From: Formicarius rufipectus
Lineage: Eukaryota; Chordata; Aves; Passeriformes; Formicariidae
Direction of reading: 5' to 3'
DNA length: 64,000 bases
Assembly: GCA_013399695.1 (NCBI GenBank)
Contig: VXAU01004734.1
Span: 1-64,000 of the forward strand
Positions 21,491-36,200 of this stretch are shown here, piece after piece (positions within the stretch are counted from its first letter, which is position 1; each line of letters starts with the position of its first letter). Made by a program: the position numbers and the translations under genes. The notes under the pieces are model-generated. The model was given only the letters and a program-made list of their open reading frames with translations, made no database searches and was not told the DNA's origin.

Positions 21491-23870
21491 CTGTTGAGAG
21501 ATAAGTAAAAAGGAGAGATAAGGACAAGGCATTATATAAGGGTTTTGACCAGTGCCATACCACAGCACAGAAGCATTGCTAACACTAACAGTATTGTTTA
21601 CAGCAATCAGCAATGGCATTATCTTCTTTCATTTTATATTTCAATTTATAACAGTTTTCTAGATGAAAATACAGCATGCCATTTACAGCTCAAAATCAAA
21701 TGCAATTCACTCATTTTATGCTGTTTTGAATGGGTATTTATGGCTCCACAAACTCTTCCATATTAGTTCAAAGAATTACACTGTTCCAGCACTAGAAATT
21801 TGAGAGGTGGCTACAAAGCATTCCACTCAGAGTAAGAATAGTAGGAACCTACCAGCAATACTTGCCTTCAATACATATATTATACTAGTTCATCCATTTC
21901 TGCTTGACAGTCTAACTACACCATGAAGAATCATTCTCTCCCTTTCTTGGTGGTGCAAGGAAAAAAAACACCTTTCCATCAGAGCTGCAGTCCTTGGGGT
22001 GTACATAAGGCCTCTTCACAAAGGCATGAACAAATGAACATTAGAGTATGAAACTTTCACACACGTGGAGGACCTAGTAGGTGTTTCATGGCTTTGTTTC
22101 AAAAAAGGACTAATGAACTCAAGTGGAGGGCTCCACTGAAGTAACTGTATTGCTTTTGATCCCAGAACTGTTACTGGCATCTGTGAACCCTGCTGCTTTG
22201 TGCTGTCTCAAGACATGCATCCTGTATTTTCATTATGATCTACCGATTTTTTTTTCCTCATGCTGCAGCCATCAACCCATCTTAATTATTTCTGTTCAAT
22301 AACTAACAAAAAGTGAATGTAAAACATACAGCAGAAAGTCAAGAGAATCAGAAGTCAAAGATTAAAATCTCAGCCTCAGAACTGTCTCCTATATACACAG
22401 TTCCACATGTTTTGTCACGTGTAATATTTTAGATATTCTGCTTTATTGCAAACAGAAATCACATAAAATATATACTCAATAATAACAAATACAAAATACA
22501 TAGAAAACGGGTAATTAGACTTGTTGAAAACAGTTTTGTTAAAAAAAAAATTTGAGTTAAAAATACTACTGTGAGAATAATCTCTTCCATATTATTTCAG
22601 TACTATCAACAATGGCAATGAATAAAACCACAGAACAGCAATTTCCCCCAAAACATTTTAAAGGTTCCAGAGTTTATTTGAATCCAGCTTATTTTATCCC
22701 AATCACTTTTTTCTGCCTCTTTTTAAGCTTTTCAAAGCTTTCCTTGACGTTATAGACCAAGGAGAAGAAATAAAGCCATGAATGGCACATTCTTATGATC
22801 CTTTATTGGACTTATCTGTCTAACTCCCATCTAACACATCACATCTATCACATAGGTTAGACCAACATGGGGTTAGAGTATGGCTACTGGGCTTTTACCC
22901 AGTGCTGAAAGCAGGTACAATTCTCGTTTGTATGAAAGGCTTTAGGAATAATTTTTTGCAGTATCCATCAAGGCAAGAAAGGAAAGTGAATAGTTCTACT
23001 TTCAAAGGATTTAATGTTCATTTACTAAAAAATTTATATTTAGCAGAAGTTTCTGAATAACTTTTCTTACCCGTAGTTTGAGAATAAGAAAATTAAACCA
23101 TTATAATTTGGAAACAGGCCTTTCTTAAAGGCAACCATCACCTTAGACTACATCTGTGGCAGTTCCACAATCAAGAGAGCCACGGGGAGCCCAATGCATT
23201 TCAACATCAACTCTATCACACATTTACAAAATATACTGAAAATGGCATCATGATCACAAAGCTTCCAAACTAGGAAACTCTCCTAGGCAACACCCATTTA
23301 GAAAAAGCATTATTCAGAAATTGTACTCACATTGGCAATGAATTAATCGGTTTATAATGGCAAGAAATTGGTCGAGTTGGAAAGTTTTCACTATGGGACA
23401 CACTGATCAGGTTCCATCAGTTAAAATGCTTACACGCTGAAGGTTATATAATAGCTTTAATAGCTTTTAGCTAAAAACTAAAGGATAACTTTTTGCTCTT
23501 TAAGGACTAGGAAGTATTACTTGTCTGATGCCGACTTTAAAAACAGGACTCGCTAAAGAACAACATGCTCCTTTTCAGAACAAGTTATCAGACTGAACAA
23601 CAAGGAAAGCTACTCCCCGTGCTGTAAAATTTCTCTGTGGATCAAGTTTATGATGTGTAAATCCCATGGTGAAAAGAGATGCTCTGCACAAACAGATATT
23701 TTAAAACATTTATGAAAAAAATGTGTCAATAAATACAGCCAATTGACAGTTTCTCAGGTTCTTTCATGCTGTGATCTCTCATAAGATCTTACTACTTCTA
23801 GGACAATGAATCACACTTGGTGCTCCGTGTGGAAGTATTTACTAGAGTTACCACAATAAAATGCAAAACG

Positions 23871-23893
23871 TAAAAATAAATAAATAAATAAAA
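23871..23893. repeat. (TAAA)n simple repeat
   Basis: A run of AAAT/TAAA tetramers, about five units, in the large intron. Confidence 0.85.
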
Positions 23894-26739
23894 CTGCCAG
23901 AACTAAGAGTAACTATTCAGTGATGTTTTCCTGTGTGCTTAGTTTTGAGTTTAAACACTAGAAAGGAACCAATAAAAAACTTGCTGTGTTTGGAGAAGTT
24001 GAATACCCTGACACAACCTAGCCTTGCAGAGGTTACGAATCTGAACTGGAATGCAGTTAAAGTAAATACAGAACTGGTATACTTCAACTATTACAAAGTC
24101 TTCCTGTCTGACTCTTCTGTTACCCAAAACTAGGCACAGTGCTGTAAATGCTTCAAACATGCTGGTCAGCCATAAATACCTCACACCAGATCAAACATGC
24201 AGAAACATAAAGTACAAAAAACCTGTCAAATTCTTAAGTGCAGCCATGGAAGCAATGGAAAACCTCTGAGTAACTGCGCTCTGTTAGCCTTCCCTGTACC
24301 TTCACACAGTGCCGTACAATCATGGTGACAGGAGTACAGATAAGAGGGACACACTGCCACTGGACTACTGACTGGAGGGTCTTGCACATGTAAGAGTCAG
24401 AGAAAACCCTATCCAGTATTTCCACTAATACAGAATTATCCAATTTATTCTGCATGTTGCCTGGAATGCCAAGCAACCACAAACTATTTGGGGATCTTCC
24501 AACTGTGAACTGTACAGCTTCCAATCTGCAGAAGGGACGCGAGCTCAGCTAACTTAAAAATTCATAAAAAAAAAAGTCAAAAATCACAAACAGAAAATTA
24601 AATACAAACAACAAACCTGCATTCACATAACTGGATTATAAATATCAAGGATTATTCATGTCCCCTCTTATTGTTTCCATTTCAAACAAAGAAAGCTTTT
24701 TGTAGAAAGCTGGGATTTTTTCGCTTCAATCTATATAGTTACACTACACACAAATTGGAAAATGCACAAAAATAATCTCTCAGTTTATTTTTAATGGTGT
24801 TAAGAATTGGCCCCATTGATTATAAATATGAACATAGCTTTCAGAGGATAGGGATTTAGTTGCTTACGATTATTGTTTGCTATTTACCTATTAAGAATGG
24901 ATACTAAAGCATTGAGGTGTTTCTTTCCATCAGATTTTGGATTGGATACAATGACTTTACAAAATTCAGGATTTTGCTGGAATTTTTTTTCAAATTCTGA
25001 ATATTTTACTTTTTTTAGAGACTGTTCTTCATACTGCATTAGCCTTAAACTACTTCAGTATTCTGAGATGTCTTGTAAATATCTTTTTCTGATAAATGTA
25101 GAAGTTAAATAGTTGGTTTTGAACTCTCAAATGATCCTGTTGCTATGACATTAAATTAATTACTGCTCAACTGCCGTTTTAATCTGAGCTATAGTTTGCA
25201 GTGCATACTAAGAAGAGCTTGTAAAAAGTTTCATGCTTCATGCATTAACTGTTAAGCATCAAGGAAGGGAGTGGGAATGCTTTGGTCAGTTCCTCCCTCC
25301 TCTAACCTGTCATGCAGATGAATGCAAATGTTTTTTTTGCAAACAGTTTTTCATAATTACTTACAAGCATAGATCTCTACTACACTGAAGAATGACATTT
25401 GCACCCATTAGAAGCCTGATTGATAGAGGCAGTGGTGGGAGCAAGTGTCTTTCTGGGACTTCTCATACGGTTTGGCTCAGGATGGTCCCCCAAAAAAACT
25501 GGTTAGAACAAAGGCAGGAAACTTAGGAGACTGATATGTTCATGGCCAGGAGTTAAAAGCGTACACACGTGAGTCTGAATATGGAAACAACTGGTCTGAC
25601 GCTTCAGCAGTAACCATGTTTTTAGTACAATATCGTTATTGTTAAAAATAAAATCTCTGAAATTAGAAATTATTCTAAGATTACTAGAACCGCTTTATAT
25701 AAGCAACCGACAACTGCAAGTTGTCTGGGCTTCCCAATTACTGCATATGCAATTTAATCACCCAAACCTGTCAGAACTGAACACCATGGCAGAAGGCATT
25801 TTATCTGCACACTAACACGTCTGTGAAATATTCTGGCACCATAAAACTGGCAATTAGGTTTTGTGGCATTCAGTGTCTCACCCTGTTACCTCAAGATTGC
25901 TAGTATGTGGAATGCTGGATTAAAAACCCTGAGCATCTATGGACATGAGTACTGTCTTACTCAGTGTCAGCCTAACACTGTTCAGAACCAAGACAACAAC
26001 CACTTACTAAGAACAACTTCACACTGAAAGAAACCAACAGCTTTGTATTTTATGCACCCTGCATTGTTATCTGTAATTATTTAAATGGGAAGAAAATGCA
26101 CATAAACAAGAGGAGAACCAAAAACTCAACATTACTAAATGCACAACCAGTTTACCAGGATTCCCAGTCCTGCATGAAACGTTTAAAATGAGCATTCAGC
26201 TTTATATTTAAAAAAANGCCAATCATTAAAGTGGGGAACTAGATGTCTTACTTAAATATCCATATCTGGAAGTCTGATCCACTGCCAAGTTTCAAAAATC
26301 CCTTAAGGCAATTTCTTAAAGCAGCGGCTCCCCAAACACAGCCTGACAGAATTACTTTTGATATTTATGCTAGAACTTGAGGAGTCATGTTATGCTATGT
26401 GTCTACAAGTGAGAAAGAGAAAAGTTTGGGACCTGCTGATTTTTGGCTCTGAATTTAAATACCAATACAATATTTCTGGACTTCATAAGGAAACACCTGT
26501 GATGGTGGAGCAAAATGGTTTGCTTGCAACTAGACATTTTGCTCCAGTAGACAGCTGCCTTTTTAGGAACTAAAAACTATCACTCTGCATTAAAAACATG
26601 AGAAAAAATGAGACTTGCAGCTAAACAAAAATCCAACTGCTCTGAGGAGTCCAGATATTTAAGCCTGCAGTTCCTAATCATCAAAATACAACAGACATGG
26701 CACATAAATTTAAATTATTTTCAAATTTTCACACTTATA

Positions 26740-27112
26740 GGAAAACAGCCTTTCCTCATAGGAGAGGTGCTCCATCCCTCTAATTCTCCTGGTAACCCTC
26801 CTCTGGACTCACTCCAACAGGTCGATGTCCTTCCTGTGCTGGGGACCCCAGAGCTGGATGCAGCACTCCAGGTGGGGTCTCACAGGGTGGAGTAGAGGGG
26901 CAGAACCAACTCCCTCAACCCTTTGGGTGCACCCAGGATACACTTGGCTTTCTGGGCTGTGGGCACACGTTGCCAGTTTATGTGCAGCCTCTCATCCACC
27001 AGCACTCACTATTCCTTCTTGGCAGAGCTGCTCTCAGTCTGTTCATCCATCAGCCTGTATTGCTATCAGGGGATGTCCCGATCCAGGTGCATCACCATGC
27101 ACTCAGTCTTAT
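26740..27112 (-). mobile_element. CR1 LINE fragment, minus strand, lacking its 3' end
   Basis: The plus strand reads CATAGGAGAGGTGCTCCATC, AACCCTCCTCTGGACTCACT, CCAGAGCTGGATGCAGCACT, CCAGGTGGGGTCTCACAGGG, CAGCCTCTCATCCACCAGCA and CCCGATCCAGGTGCATCACC, all reverse-complement CR1 RT-region text. The match starts at the GAGGAAAGGCTG point on the minus strand and the usual 3' terminus is absent. This means later deletion, recombination, or insertion of the adjacent sequence. Right flank is the (AT)n tract. Confidence 0.88.
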
Positions 27113-27137
27113 TAAATTATAAACTACACATATAAAA

Positions 27138-27200
27138 ATTATATATATATACATATATGGATGTATATATGCATGCATGTATATATATAAACCATATATA
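27138..27200. repeat. (AT)n-rich microsatellite
   Basis: Alternating TATA/ATGT/GCAT dinucleotides flanking the CR1 copy. Likely polymorphic in length and prone to cruciform formation. Confidence 0.85.
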
Positions 27201-30200
27201 GTTTATTTGTTCATAAAACTACAACAAATTAACTATTCAAATATCACAAACCTACAAAATGCAAGGTTTTGAAGTTGTACTTATGTAACACTTTCTTTTC
27301 ATATTCTACCTTTTTCTTAGGCGTAGTTTTGGAATACCTGTGCATTAGGACTTTTGGACTTCACTTTACCCTGGTCTTCATCCATATTTTTCTCCAAAAA
27401 GTGATAACTAACTTGATTGCAAAAGTGAGGCTATGCATATAGGAAGGGAACATTTTTGACCAAAGAAAATGAGAAATATAATAGCAGTGCAGCATTTTAT
27501 ACTGTGCACCTGATAAGTAATGGTACCACAGAGGACTTATGCGTTCAGTACCTCATCTCCATGCATGACTCAGCCCCTGCTCTCATTTTTTTTCCAAGGA
27601 AACAACACACTGTGAAATTCAGGAGTAACACAGCTGTCAAAAAACAAGAAAAGATCACAACAGAAGAGACCTAAGTAATGCTGGAATTTAATTAATCAAA
27701 CCAAAAGGGACCACTCTCTTTCAACCTGATTGCTCTTCCTGGAAGCTGTTTGAACTCTGCACTGGCCATGCTCAAGCCCAACTACATTTTCAGCAACACA
27801 GAGTCTGAATTATACACACACACCCCAATAATCAGGGACTCTCTTACAAATGAAAACCTCTCAGCAATGTGTGTATTTTCACTCATACTCATATTTTCTA
27901 CCTCACACACAAAGAGCAACTTATTTAAAAATTAAGACCTGAAATACTAACACGTACCAAATTTAGTGGGATCGTTCCAAGCCTGTGTTTTCTTGGCACT
28001 TTCCTCCTTGAAATCCAAATATGCAAAGGCAGGCTTGTGACTTAAAAAGATTTCAGTCTTTCAGCATTTTGACTTGTCCCCACAGCTACCCCACTCCATT
28101 CAGCACTTGGGAAAACACATACCAATGAGACCCAGAATACCACAAATTCAGAAGAGCTGTTCTGATCCAGACCACCTGAACAAAAACAAGATGGTTGCAA
28201 ATACACAAACCTTTGCAAACTGTACCCTTGCTCATGTTGCAGCAGGAAACATTGCAGAAGACCTGGATTATTTTTTTCAACCTCATAAATAAACATTTTT
28301 ACCTTCAGGCAAACCTGGACAAGTCCAGAGCTGCATTCCTTCAAAGTCAAATCTTTTTATGTGTGCTTGTCTTTTCCTTTCTCCCTCCCTAACAAAGACA
28401 GGCCTTCATTTCTTCTGAGCATTTCCTGTTTAATTCCTATAAAATCCATAAATAAATACATGTGGTTTGTATTTCCAGCTCTTGAACCACAACAAAACTT
28501 CTTACCTCTTTACTAGGCACGATCAGGAACTTTCTGCAATAGTCACTCACTGGCTCAGTTAAATCAGGTCCTATTCTTTAAGCAAAACTCTGCACAGAGG
28601 AAAGCCAAAGTTAGGATAAACTCCCTAGCTTAAGCCAGAAGTGTCTCTGCTCCTGCTGTTTAAGCTGCAGCAGCTGTTCCTGCTCCTGGAGGTAAATGGT
28701 CTGGCTAAAGAAGCAGGAGACTTGTATCGGCCAGAAAAAGCAAATGAAAATGTAAACACGGGGGAGGAGCCTGAGGGGACAATCAGGTTCAATGAAATTT
28801 GAACTACTGCAGCCAAGGAGGAATGGAAATGTGTTGGCTGAAAAGGTAATTCAGTCTACGAACTATTTCCTCACAGTGGTTCTTTTCACAGACTGTTTCA
28901 ATATCCAAATGAAGTTGAGTTTTAGTTTCCAAATCATTGGCATCTTTTTTTCCAAAAAACAAACAACTCCTAGGTAAACTTGCCCTCCTGCAGTGCACAA
29001 TCAGGCCAGACACTTGCCCACATCTTCAAGAATTTGTGTATTACCAGAGTTGTCAGGCAAGAAAAGCTTTCTGGAAGTCCTGCAGCAACAACACTTATTT
29101 TTATGTAGCAGCTACTGCTCTCAAGCTCCCTGACCACAGCAGGCTTTGCCTCCTCTGTCTTTGAAATGAATCACTTCCAACCAGGGGGAGTGGAACCTGT
29201 TAGTTCCTCTTTTAGTGACAGCTGTATCTCGCCACACAGCAGCTCACAAACCTTTGCTCTAAGCATTATTCCAAATGTACACATGCATCACCACCAGACA
29301 GCTGTGCCCCTGAACAACATTCATTTTCTATTTCAGGGACTGTCACGCACTTTAATGACTTGTCAGTTGAACAAGGATAAAAGTGGCTCTTGTACCCTCA
29401 AAATAAACCTGTTCATTGTTTATGTAAGAGTTCGAAGTTAAGTTCAAATCTAATTCAGAAAGCACACACCTTTTGGTTCAAGTGTTGCTGTTCTTGCAAG
29501 TCAGTAAGTGGCTGCAAATGAAAGACGTCAGAACTCTGATAAAAGACACAAAGCACACAACACAAGCTATGTTGGCAGTACTTTCCCAGAACCAGAGAAC
29601 TGGCTCTCTCCTTTGGGATAATGCAGAATTGCTTTTAAAGTGGGAACTTTCTGCATCTGCCTTGAAGACATGAAAAGACACAAGTATATTACAAATCCTA
29701 GATGCAAAACAATGAGTCTCACTTAGGATGCAAATTTAGTTTTAGTGTCTCTGCATTTTGGTTCTCTGTGAAGAAAAGCACCCAGCTGTTTTCCTTGCTT
29801 CAATTACAGGCCTCTTTTGCTCCTTCATAAGCCTAAATTGCATGCACATGCTAATGATTTTGGACCATTAGGATTTTGTATGCTTGAATACAGGCTGAGG
29901 CTCAACACTGACACCTGCAGTTAGCTAGACTACACGATGGAACATAATGGCATCTTTGTATAAATTAACTTACCCTGTGGATAGTTTACCTACAACAGAT
30001 TCATTCAGACAAACCACCATGTTGCTCAGATTTCACTGTTCTAGATATGGAACAATACTGGTGCTTTTAGTGGTGCTCCATCAAGAGAATGCTTTGGAAT
30101 AACCACTAGTTATACCTATCAACGGATATGCTTAGAATGATGTTCTCAAGCTGCACCACTCATCTGTTTTTGGCTTTCTGGAACACATCACCCTTTGCAA

Positions 30201-33200
30201 TATTGGGTACTTCTGGTTGTACATTCCCACATCTGAGGGCTATCAGATTACTGGGCATGCCAGTCTGGACCAGTTCAGGTATCGAAGATTTAAGTGAGCC
30301 TCTAAGACACACCTCTTCAAAGCTTTTATGCTGACTGTTACAGATGATACCTGCACTGGTGCAGAGTGACAGAGAAGGGTCATGCAAATGAGCCAATCAA
30401 ATTTTTTGGAAGAATGTATGGATTGTGAATCCATATCATCTCAGAATGTGGCATTGCCCAGTTGTGGTGCTTTCTACAATTTGGAGACCTAAAGCTGCAT
30501 TTAGCACAACTCTCAAACTGTGATAGAAAAAGCAGACCTTGATTTGGTAAATTGGTACAAGGCTGTGAGATCAGTTCCTAGTTCGCAACCATTTGTCTGG
30601 AAATCCTATAATACATTTTAGAAGAGTTTTTAGAAAATCATAATTTGAGGATAACAGAATTGACTGTAAAGGAAAGACAAACTTCAGAAGCCATCTTCTA
30701 TCACTGTTTTTCCTTTGCCTGACAATCCAAGACATTCAAGCAAATGTTGATGTTCATACATGCATTACACTTTTTTTAAAAAAATAACAGTTATCCAATG
30801 TGAAATAGCAGCAGCTAACTCATCAGGAAGATGTTTGGTTTGCTATGCTCCTCAAGTCCTTGACTGTAACAGAAAAATAAAGGAGGCTGAAGAAAACAAG
30901 CCACGTATCACCAAAAAAAAAAAAAAANCTGAGGGGACTTGTTCTTAGCAAAATGCTAACAACCAGGACACACAGGCTCACACAACATCCTTAAACCTTC
31001 AATGTTTGGAGAAGCAAAAAAAAGAGGGCATCCAAACCCCCCCAGAATCTTTATGCTGTGCAAAGGTTAATGTGTATTTCCCAAACATTCAAAAGGATCA
31101 CATTAGTACTTTAATGGTTTTACAAGTACACTGGAGCAAGAAAATCTGCTTCACAAAGCACAAGCTTCTAGACCAAAGGCTGGCTGCTGTCCAGCCACTG
31201 TGGAACACAGGCAGAGCCAGCCAGCACAGACTCACCCTCAGAATACTACTGTAATACAACCTCCCACTTTTGCCCACCTGGGATCAAAAGAAAATAGCAC
31301 TTATGCCATGATTCAAAGTATAAAGAAGAGACTGCTGTGTTCACTAGTGCAACCCAATATACAGAAGACATTGCCATTTTGATTCTACTTTTGCAAACTT
31401 TACTCAGTCCATTTAAGCAGAGACTTCACTTGGAAGTACCCTGTGCTTGGATAACCAGCAAAAGAACAAAACATCACAGTACAGAAAGACTGCATCAAGC
31501 ATAAAACATTAAGAAAAGTTTAAGGACATTTCAAAGTCACTGAACTACATGAAACTATTTCCCTTCTTTCAGACCAAAACCAAAGCCCATCTCCAGGAGC
31601 ACTTCATTAATTTGCAAGTGTATACTCCAAATGTTGAGGATAAGAATTCACAATTATTCTTCCTTATAGCTGGAACAGCACACACACAGTGAATGGTGGC
31701 ATTTCTCTTACACTGCTAGGCTTTCAGCACGAATTAGTTATGGTCATTAAATATAAAGCAGTGGAAAAACACTGATGACACTATGTGGTTGCTGAAAACT
31801 GTACAGGACCACAGTGAAAAACAAAAAGGTTTAAAGGGGCCATCTCAAAGGTCAACATAATTAAATTACTCTTTCTGTTAAGTATGGAAGATGTAATTTC
31901 GAAGTACTGCCATTATTAATAAAATTGCTCCACCAATCTATGTCACCTTCAATAAATTCATCTTCAGATGTTTCTAAACAAGTCCACATAACAAAAAAGA
32001 GAAGCTAAGACACACATACATTTAGCAGAGCTCTTTGATTTCCGAATTTGCTAGTTAAAGGGTTTTGCACTGGGACTTGAGAGACTTATGACTTATTTTC
32101 AAGTATTAAAGCAATACCAGAAGCAATATACATATCCTTGTATGATGATAATTATAGTATTTACTTTTCCTTAAAAAAAAGTATTTGAATATGTTCTACA
32201 CATGCTCAATACAAGTATATACTGACATAACAAATTATATCCATTTGGTGGAAAATTTATATCATACCTACATTACTTAGAAACAAATGTTCTTCATACA
32301 AAGAATATTTTATGTGTATTTACTGAAAGGAAGACACAGAATAGCTTGACACCAGAAACCTAAGATGAGCTTCAGAAGTTTAGCAAATCTCTCAAACTGG
32401 TAACAGATTAGGAAATATTTTTCAAGGTCCAGAGTAAGATAAACAATATCAAGCCTGTCCTACTTGAGAGACAGCTCACTGCTCTGGGTCATCTCAGAAA
32501 CAACACAGATGAAGGCTTATGCTTTCATCTGCGATAGACTCCAGCAACAGGGAGAATATAAACATAAAAGAGCTGTAGTAATGCAACTTTTACAGCTGGA
32601 GAGAAGGTGTCCACAATGACAAAAAAGGAGACCTGGGTTCTGACACAAAAACTTGCGTCTGCTTACTAGAAGTTGACTCCTTCTATTCAGTCCGGAAGGA
32701 ATTTAACTGGCTGCTCTTCTGCAGTATTCAGATACTGCCCATGCTTGAAAGCAGAATCTAGAAGAGGTATCATCAATATGCAGGGCAAACCTGAAGTCTA
32801 CCCCATCTCTCACTTTCCCCTTATTGCTCTGACCCAAAGCTCTCTTATGTCCAGGGAAATCTTTGCAAAGAACTTAAGCCTTAAATAGAATTACAGATAA
32901 ACATTTAATTCTTAACAAGTGAAACTGCTGGAGCAGGGGTAGAGATGCCCAGGACAGTGTTCTGGGACCATGACATAACACTTGTACTATCTTTAGCAAA
33001 GTTTCACTTGCAACTACCAAGCACCACTGAAAAACAAGTAAAGCAACAGAGCTGACTATTCTAAAGGCTGCTACTGTTATTGCTACAGCTAAAATTTTGC
33101 TGTTGTCACTTTAAAAAAATGTTATCTCCTAGTTGGGAGGAATTTGTTCAGCCACATTTTACTATCAGAAGTGCCTGTGGTTTATAGTGCTAAAAGAATC

Positions 33201-36200
33201 CTTACAGAGTGGTATATTTCACTCTGTACAGAGTATGGGATATAACAGGTAACTCTTTAAAACTGAGACACTGAAATACACAGTTGTGGGACTCAGGAGG
33301 GCTAGTCTTTTATGATGTTCTTTTCCAAAGTCACCAAAAAACCCATCAGCACAGATATTAAATGGTTGTGCAAGTACTAACACCACCTTAGAAAAACATA
33401 CAAGGGGGAAAAAAGCCCTCTCTATATAAAACTTTCTGTGGTTCACTAAAGAAAACCCTTATTTGCAGATGTTTGCTGCAGAAACCTTTCCAGGAAAAGT
33501 TCTCAGTTTTTCAGTATCTGCTGTATGTATTCGGTGGCAGAAACTCAGCACATACACTTAATTAACCAGTGTGACAGAACAAAACAGTTACAAGATAATC
33601 CAACTAAATCCCAGCGTGCCAAATTTGATAGAAGAGCCCTCCTTCAAAACCAACATGTGCCACAGAACCAAGCCTACCTGAACTAAGCCTTCATACAAAA
33701 CCACACATTTTGCACACACTGTAAGCAGAAATTCGTCAGACCTTTCTAATCAACAGAATATGCTTGCCAATTGGCAGAAAAGGATGAACATCACACCACA
33801 AAAATCATTAGTCTTCCTGTGAAGGGAGTGGTGCAGTAGCTAGCTGAAACCTTGAAAAAGGACCAAGAGGAGAGAGTCACAGGAAACAAACGTAGCTAAA
33901 TAAAGGAAAGGTACATAATATTAAAAGACCAGCCAAAAGGCAGTAATTACACCCAAACAGAACAGTATGACTCGTTCAGGATTTACCAGCAAAGAGATTG
34001 CTATTGCTTTATGGTGGCCATAAAGCACCCCAAGAAAACTCCAACCAATTTCATACTGTCTCTTGTTTAGTAGGTCTTCCCAGAGAGTTGTCATTCAACA
34101 AGTACAACAAACTTGGCATCATAACTCACAAGTTCATTCATGCACATGCAATGATGCTATGACCTCTTACATCATGTGCAAATAGCACCTGACTAATTTA
34201 CATCCCTTTATTTGCATTTTCTTTGGTTACTGGACTAAACACTCATGTAAACATGATGCACAAGGCAGATCCGTGAATGCATGCTTCGGAGCAGACACAG
34301 AGACAGGACATAATTGCTTCACTACCTGGTCTTAGGAAAGCCACAGAACAAACAAGCACCAAATCCTCATTTGTACTAAGGGATTTTGGGTTGTTTCTTC
34401 CAGTTACACTTTTGATCTCTGATGCTGCTGTGCTAATTTTACTCCCAAGCAAGTCAGGTGTTAAAATATATCCAATAAAAAAAAATATATATCCAATACC
34501 TACACCATCATGAAGGCTATTTTTCCTTGTCTAGTGGAGCTACACAGATGGGATGCCCTATTGCCTGCACAAGAAAGTGGAAGAGTTGTTCAGGAAGCAG
34601 GTGCAGGGAAGGGAAATAAATATCCGTGGCAGAGGCATGCCTTTCAGAACTTTTTATTCAACCTGCTCCATTAAATGGTTATAAGACTGAGCAGAGAGGC
34701 TTCTCCTCTGGTATCTGTGCCTCTCCCGACAGGTATCTGTACATAGAAGGAGATATTGATTTGGACATTAGTGTTTAAATTAACAATATGAACAACCACA
34801 GATTGCAGTTGACATGACTAAGAAAGAGGCACATGCTAAAAGATAAATGCAAGCCTGCTCAAAACCCCATATAAACTGGGCAAAGATAGACTTGGTTGAA
34901 AAAGTAGCCTTATATGATTCCTAAGATAATATATTAGTCACATGTGTTACCTTCCTCCTAGTTTTTACTATGAGTCCTCCTGTGCTGACAACAGAAGTCT
35001 TTTGGATAGCCTTACAAAAACAGAACAGCAAAACATATTTGAATGTAATAAACTATCTTAAACATCTATTAAAGCACTCAAATTGCACCCTGTTGTCTTC
35101 AAGTCTAAAATTGTAACGAAATCTTTTGACAAAGGGCTAGTGAAGAATTCCTTGGGATAACAGCACTGCCTGTTACTGAGGCAGGACAGAAATAAATTGG
35201 AGGACTTGAAAATGTTTTGTTGGGTTTTTCTGTTTGTTTTTTTTTAAGCAAATAACTGGCTCTGCATTAGCTTTGAAAGTATTTGGCATGTGCTTCAAAT
35301 AAACTCATGCACTATTAAAGACATTGATACCAGAGGGTGTGGAGGCAAGTGTGGCCATACATTGAAGCATGGGCAGGAGTCTCATGTTAAAAAACAGGGG
35401 CCTAAGGTCAATGCTTAGGAGATCCTGCTTCTGTTCTTGTCTTCAAACATAAGACTTTCAATATTTAGGTCAGTTACAACTGCTCCTCTCTGGCTCTGAG
35501 CATTTTTGGAGGGATTCTAATTTTATTTGAAGTAGGTTTAAACTCAGAAGCACTGACAAATGGTACCTAACAAAATCAATGTCCCAGGGTCCTGTGTAAA
35601 ATGCACATAATTTCTCACTTGAGACAGTGCCATGTCAGTACACTTACATGTTTGGGTAAAAGGTAAAAAGTAATTTTCAATAGAACTGACCAGGTCAAGT
35701 TCTGGAGCTCAGCTTAGCACTTAAGCAAACACTCCAAACATTCAAAGAAGTATTCAGTACATCTTAAGGGATATCCTTTTAAAAGAGACCAAAAAGTCAT
35801 TTCGAATCAGTAAATTCTCTGCAAGTCTGGCCCCTGCCTGTATTTAACTGTTGGCTCCTATCTGACCTATCCAAAATATTACAATAATTTTCTTTCTTAT
35901 AACAAAAATACATAAAACACAAAACCAAACACAACCAAAAATCCCAAATCCCTAAAACATGAAAATGAGAGTCCAGAGCAATCTCAGCTTATCAAGCACA
36001 ATCTTGAAAATACCCATGTGAACTTACATTTAGCCCTAACATATTGAGCTAACAAAAAATTTAAGCTGCAGTACTTTTACAATTAATGTTTCATTAATGG
36101 TGGGGGGAGAGAATTGCCTATTGGGGTACACTTAGAAATGAAATCTTGTAATTCTGTGTTTACATTTGATATTTTAACATACAAAAGAAACCATTTGTTC

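Noticed and set aside
30160..30396. 78-codon minus ORF that looks protein-like
   Set aside because: No recognised family, no splice sites consistent with the neighbouring phase 1 TNS3 exons, and an overlapping second frame of similar length.
34474..34500. Short tandem ATATATCCAATA repeat
   Set aside because: Only two units in low-complexity sequence. No evidence of function.
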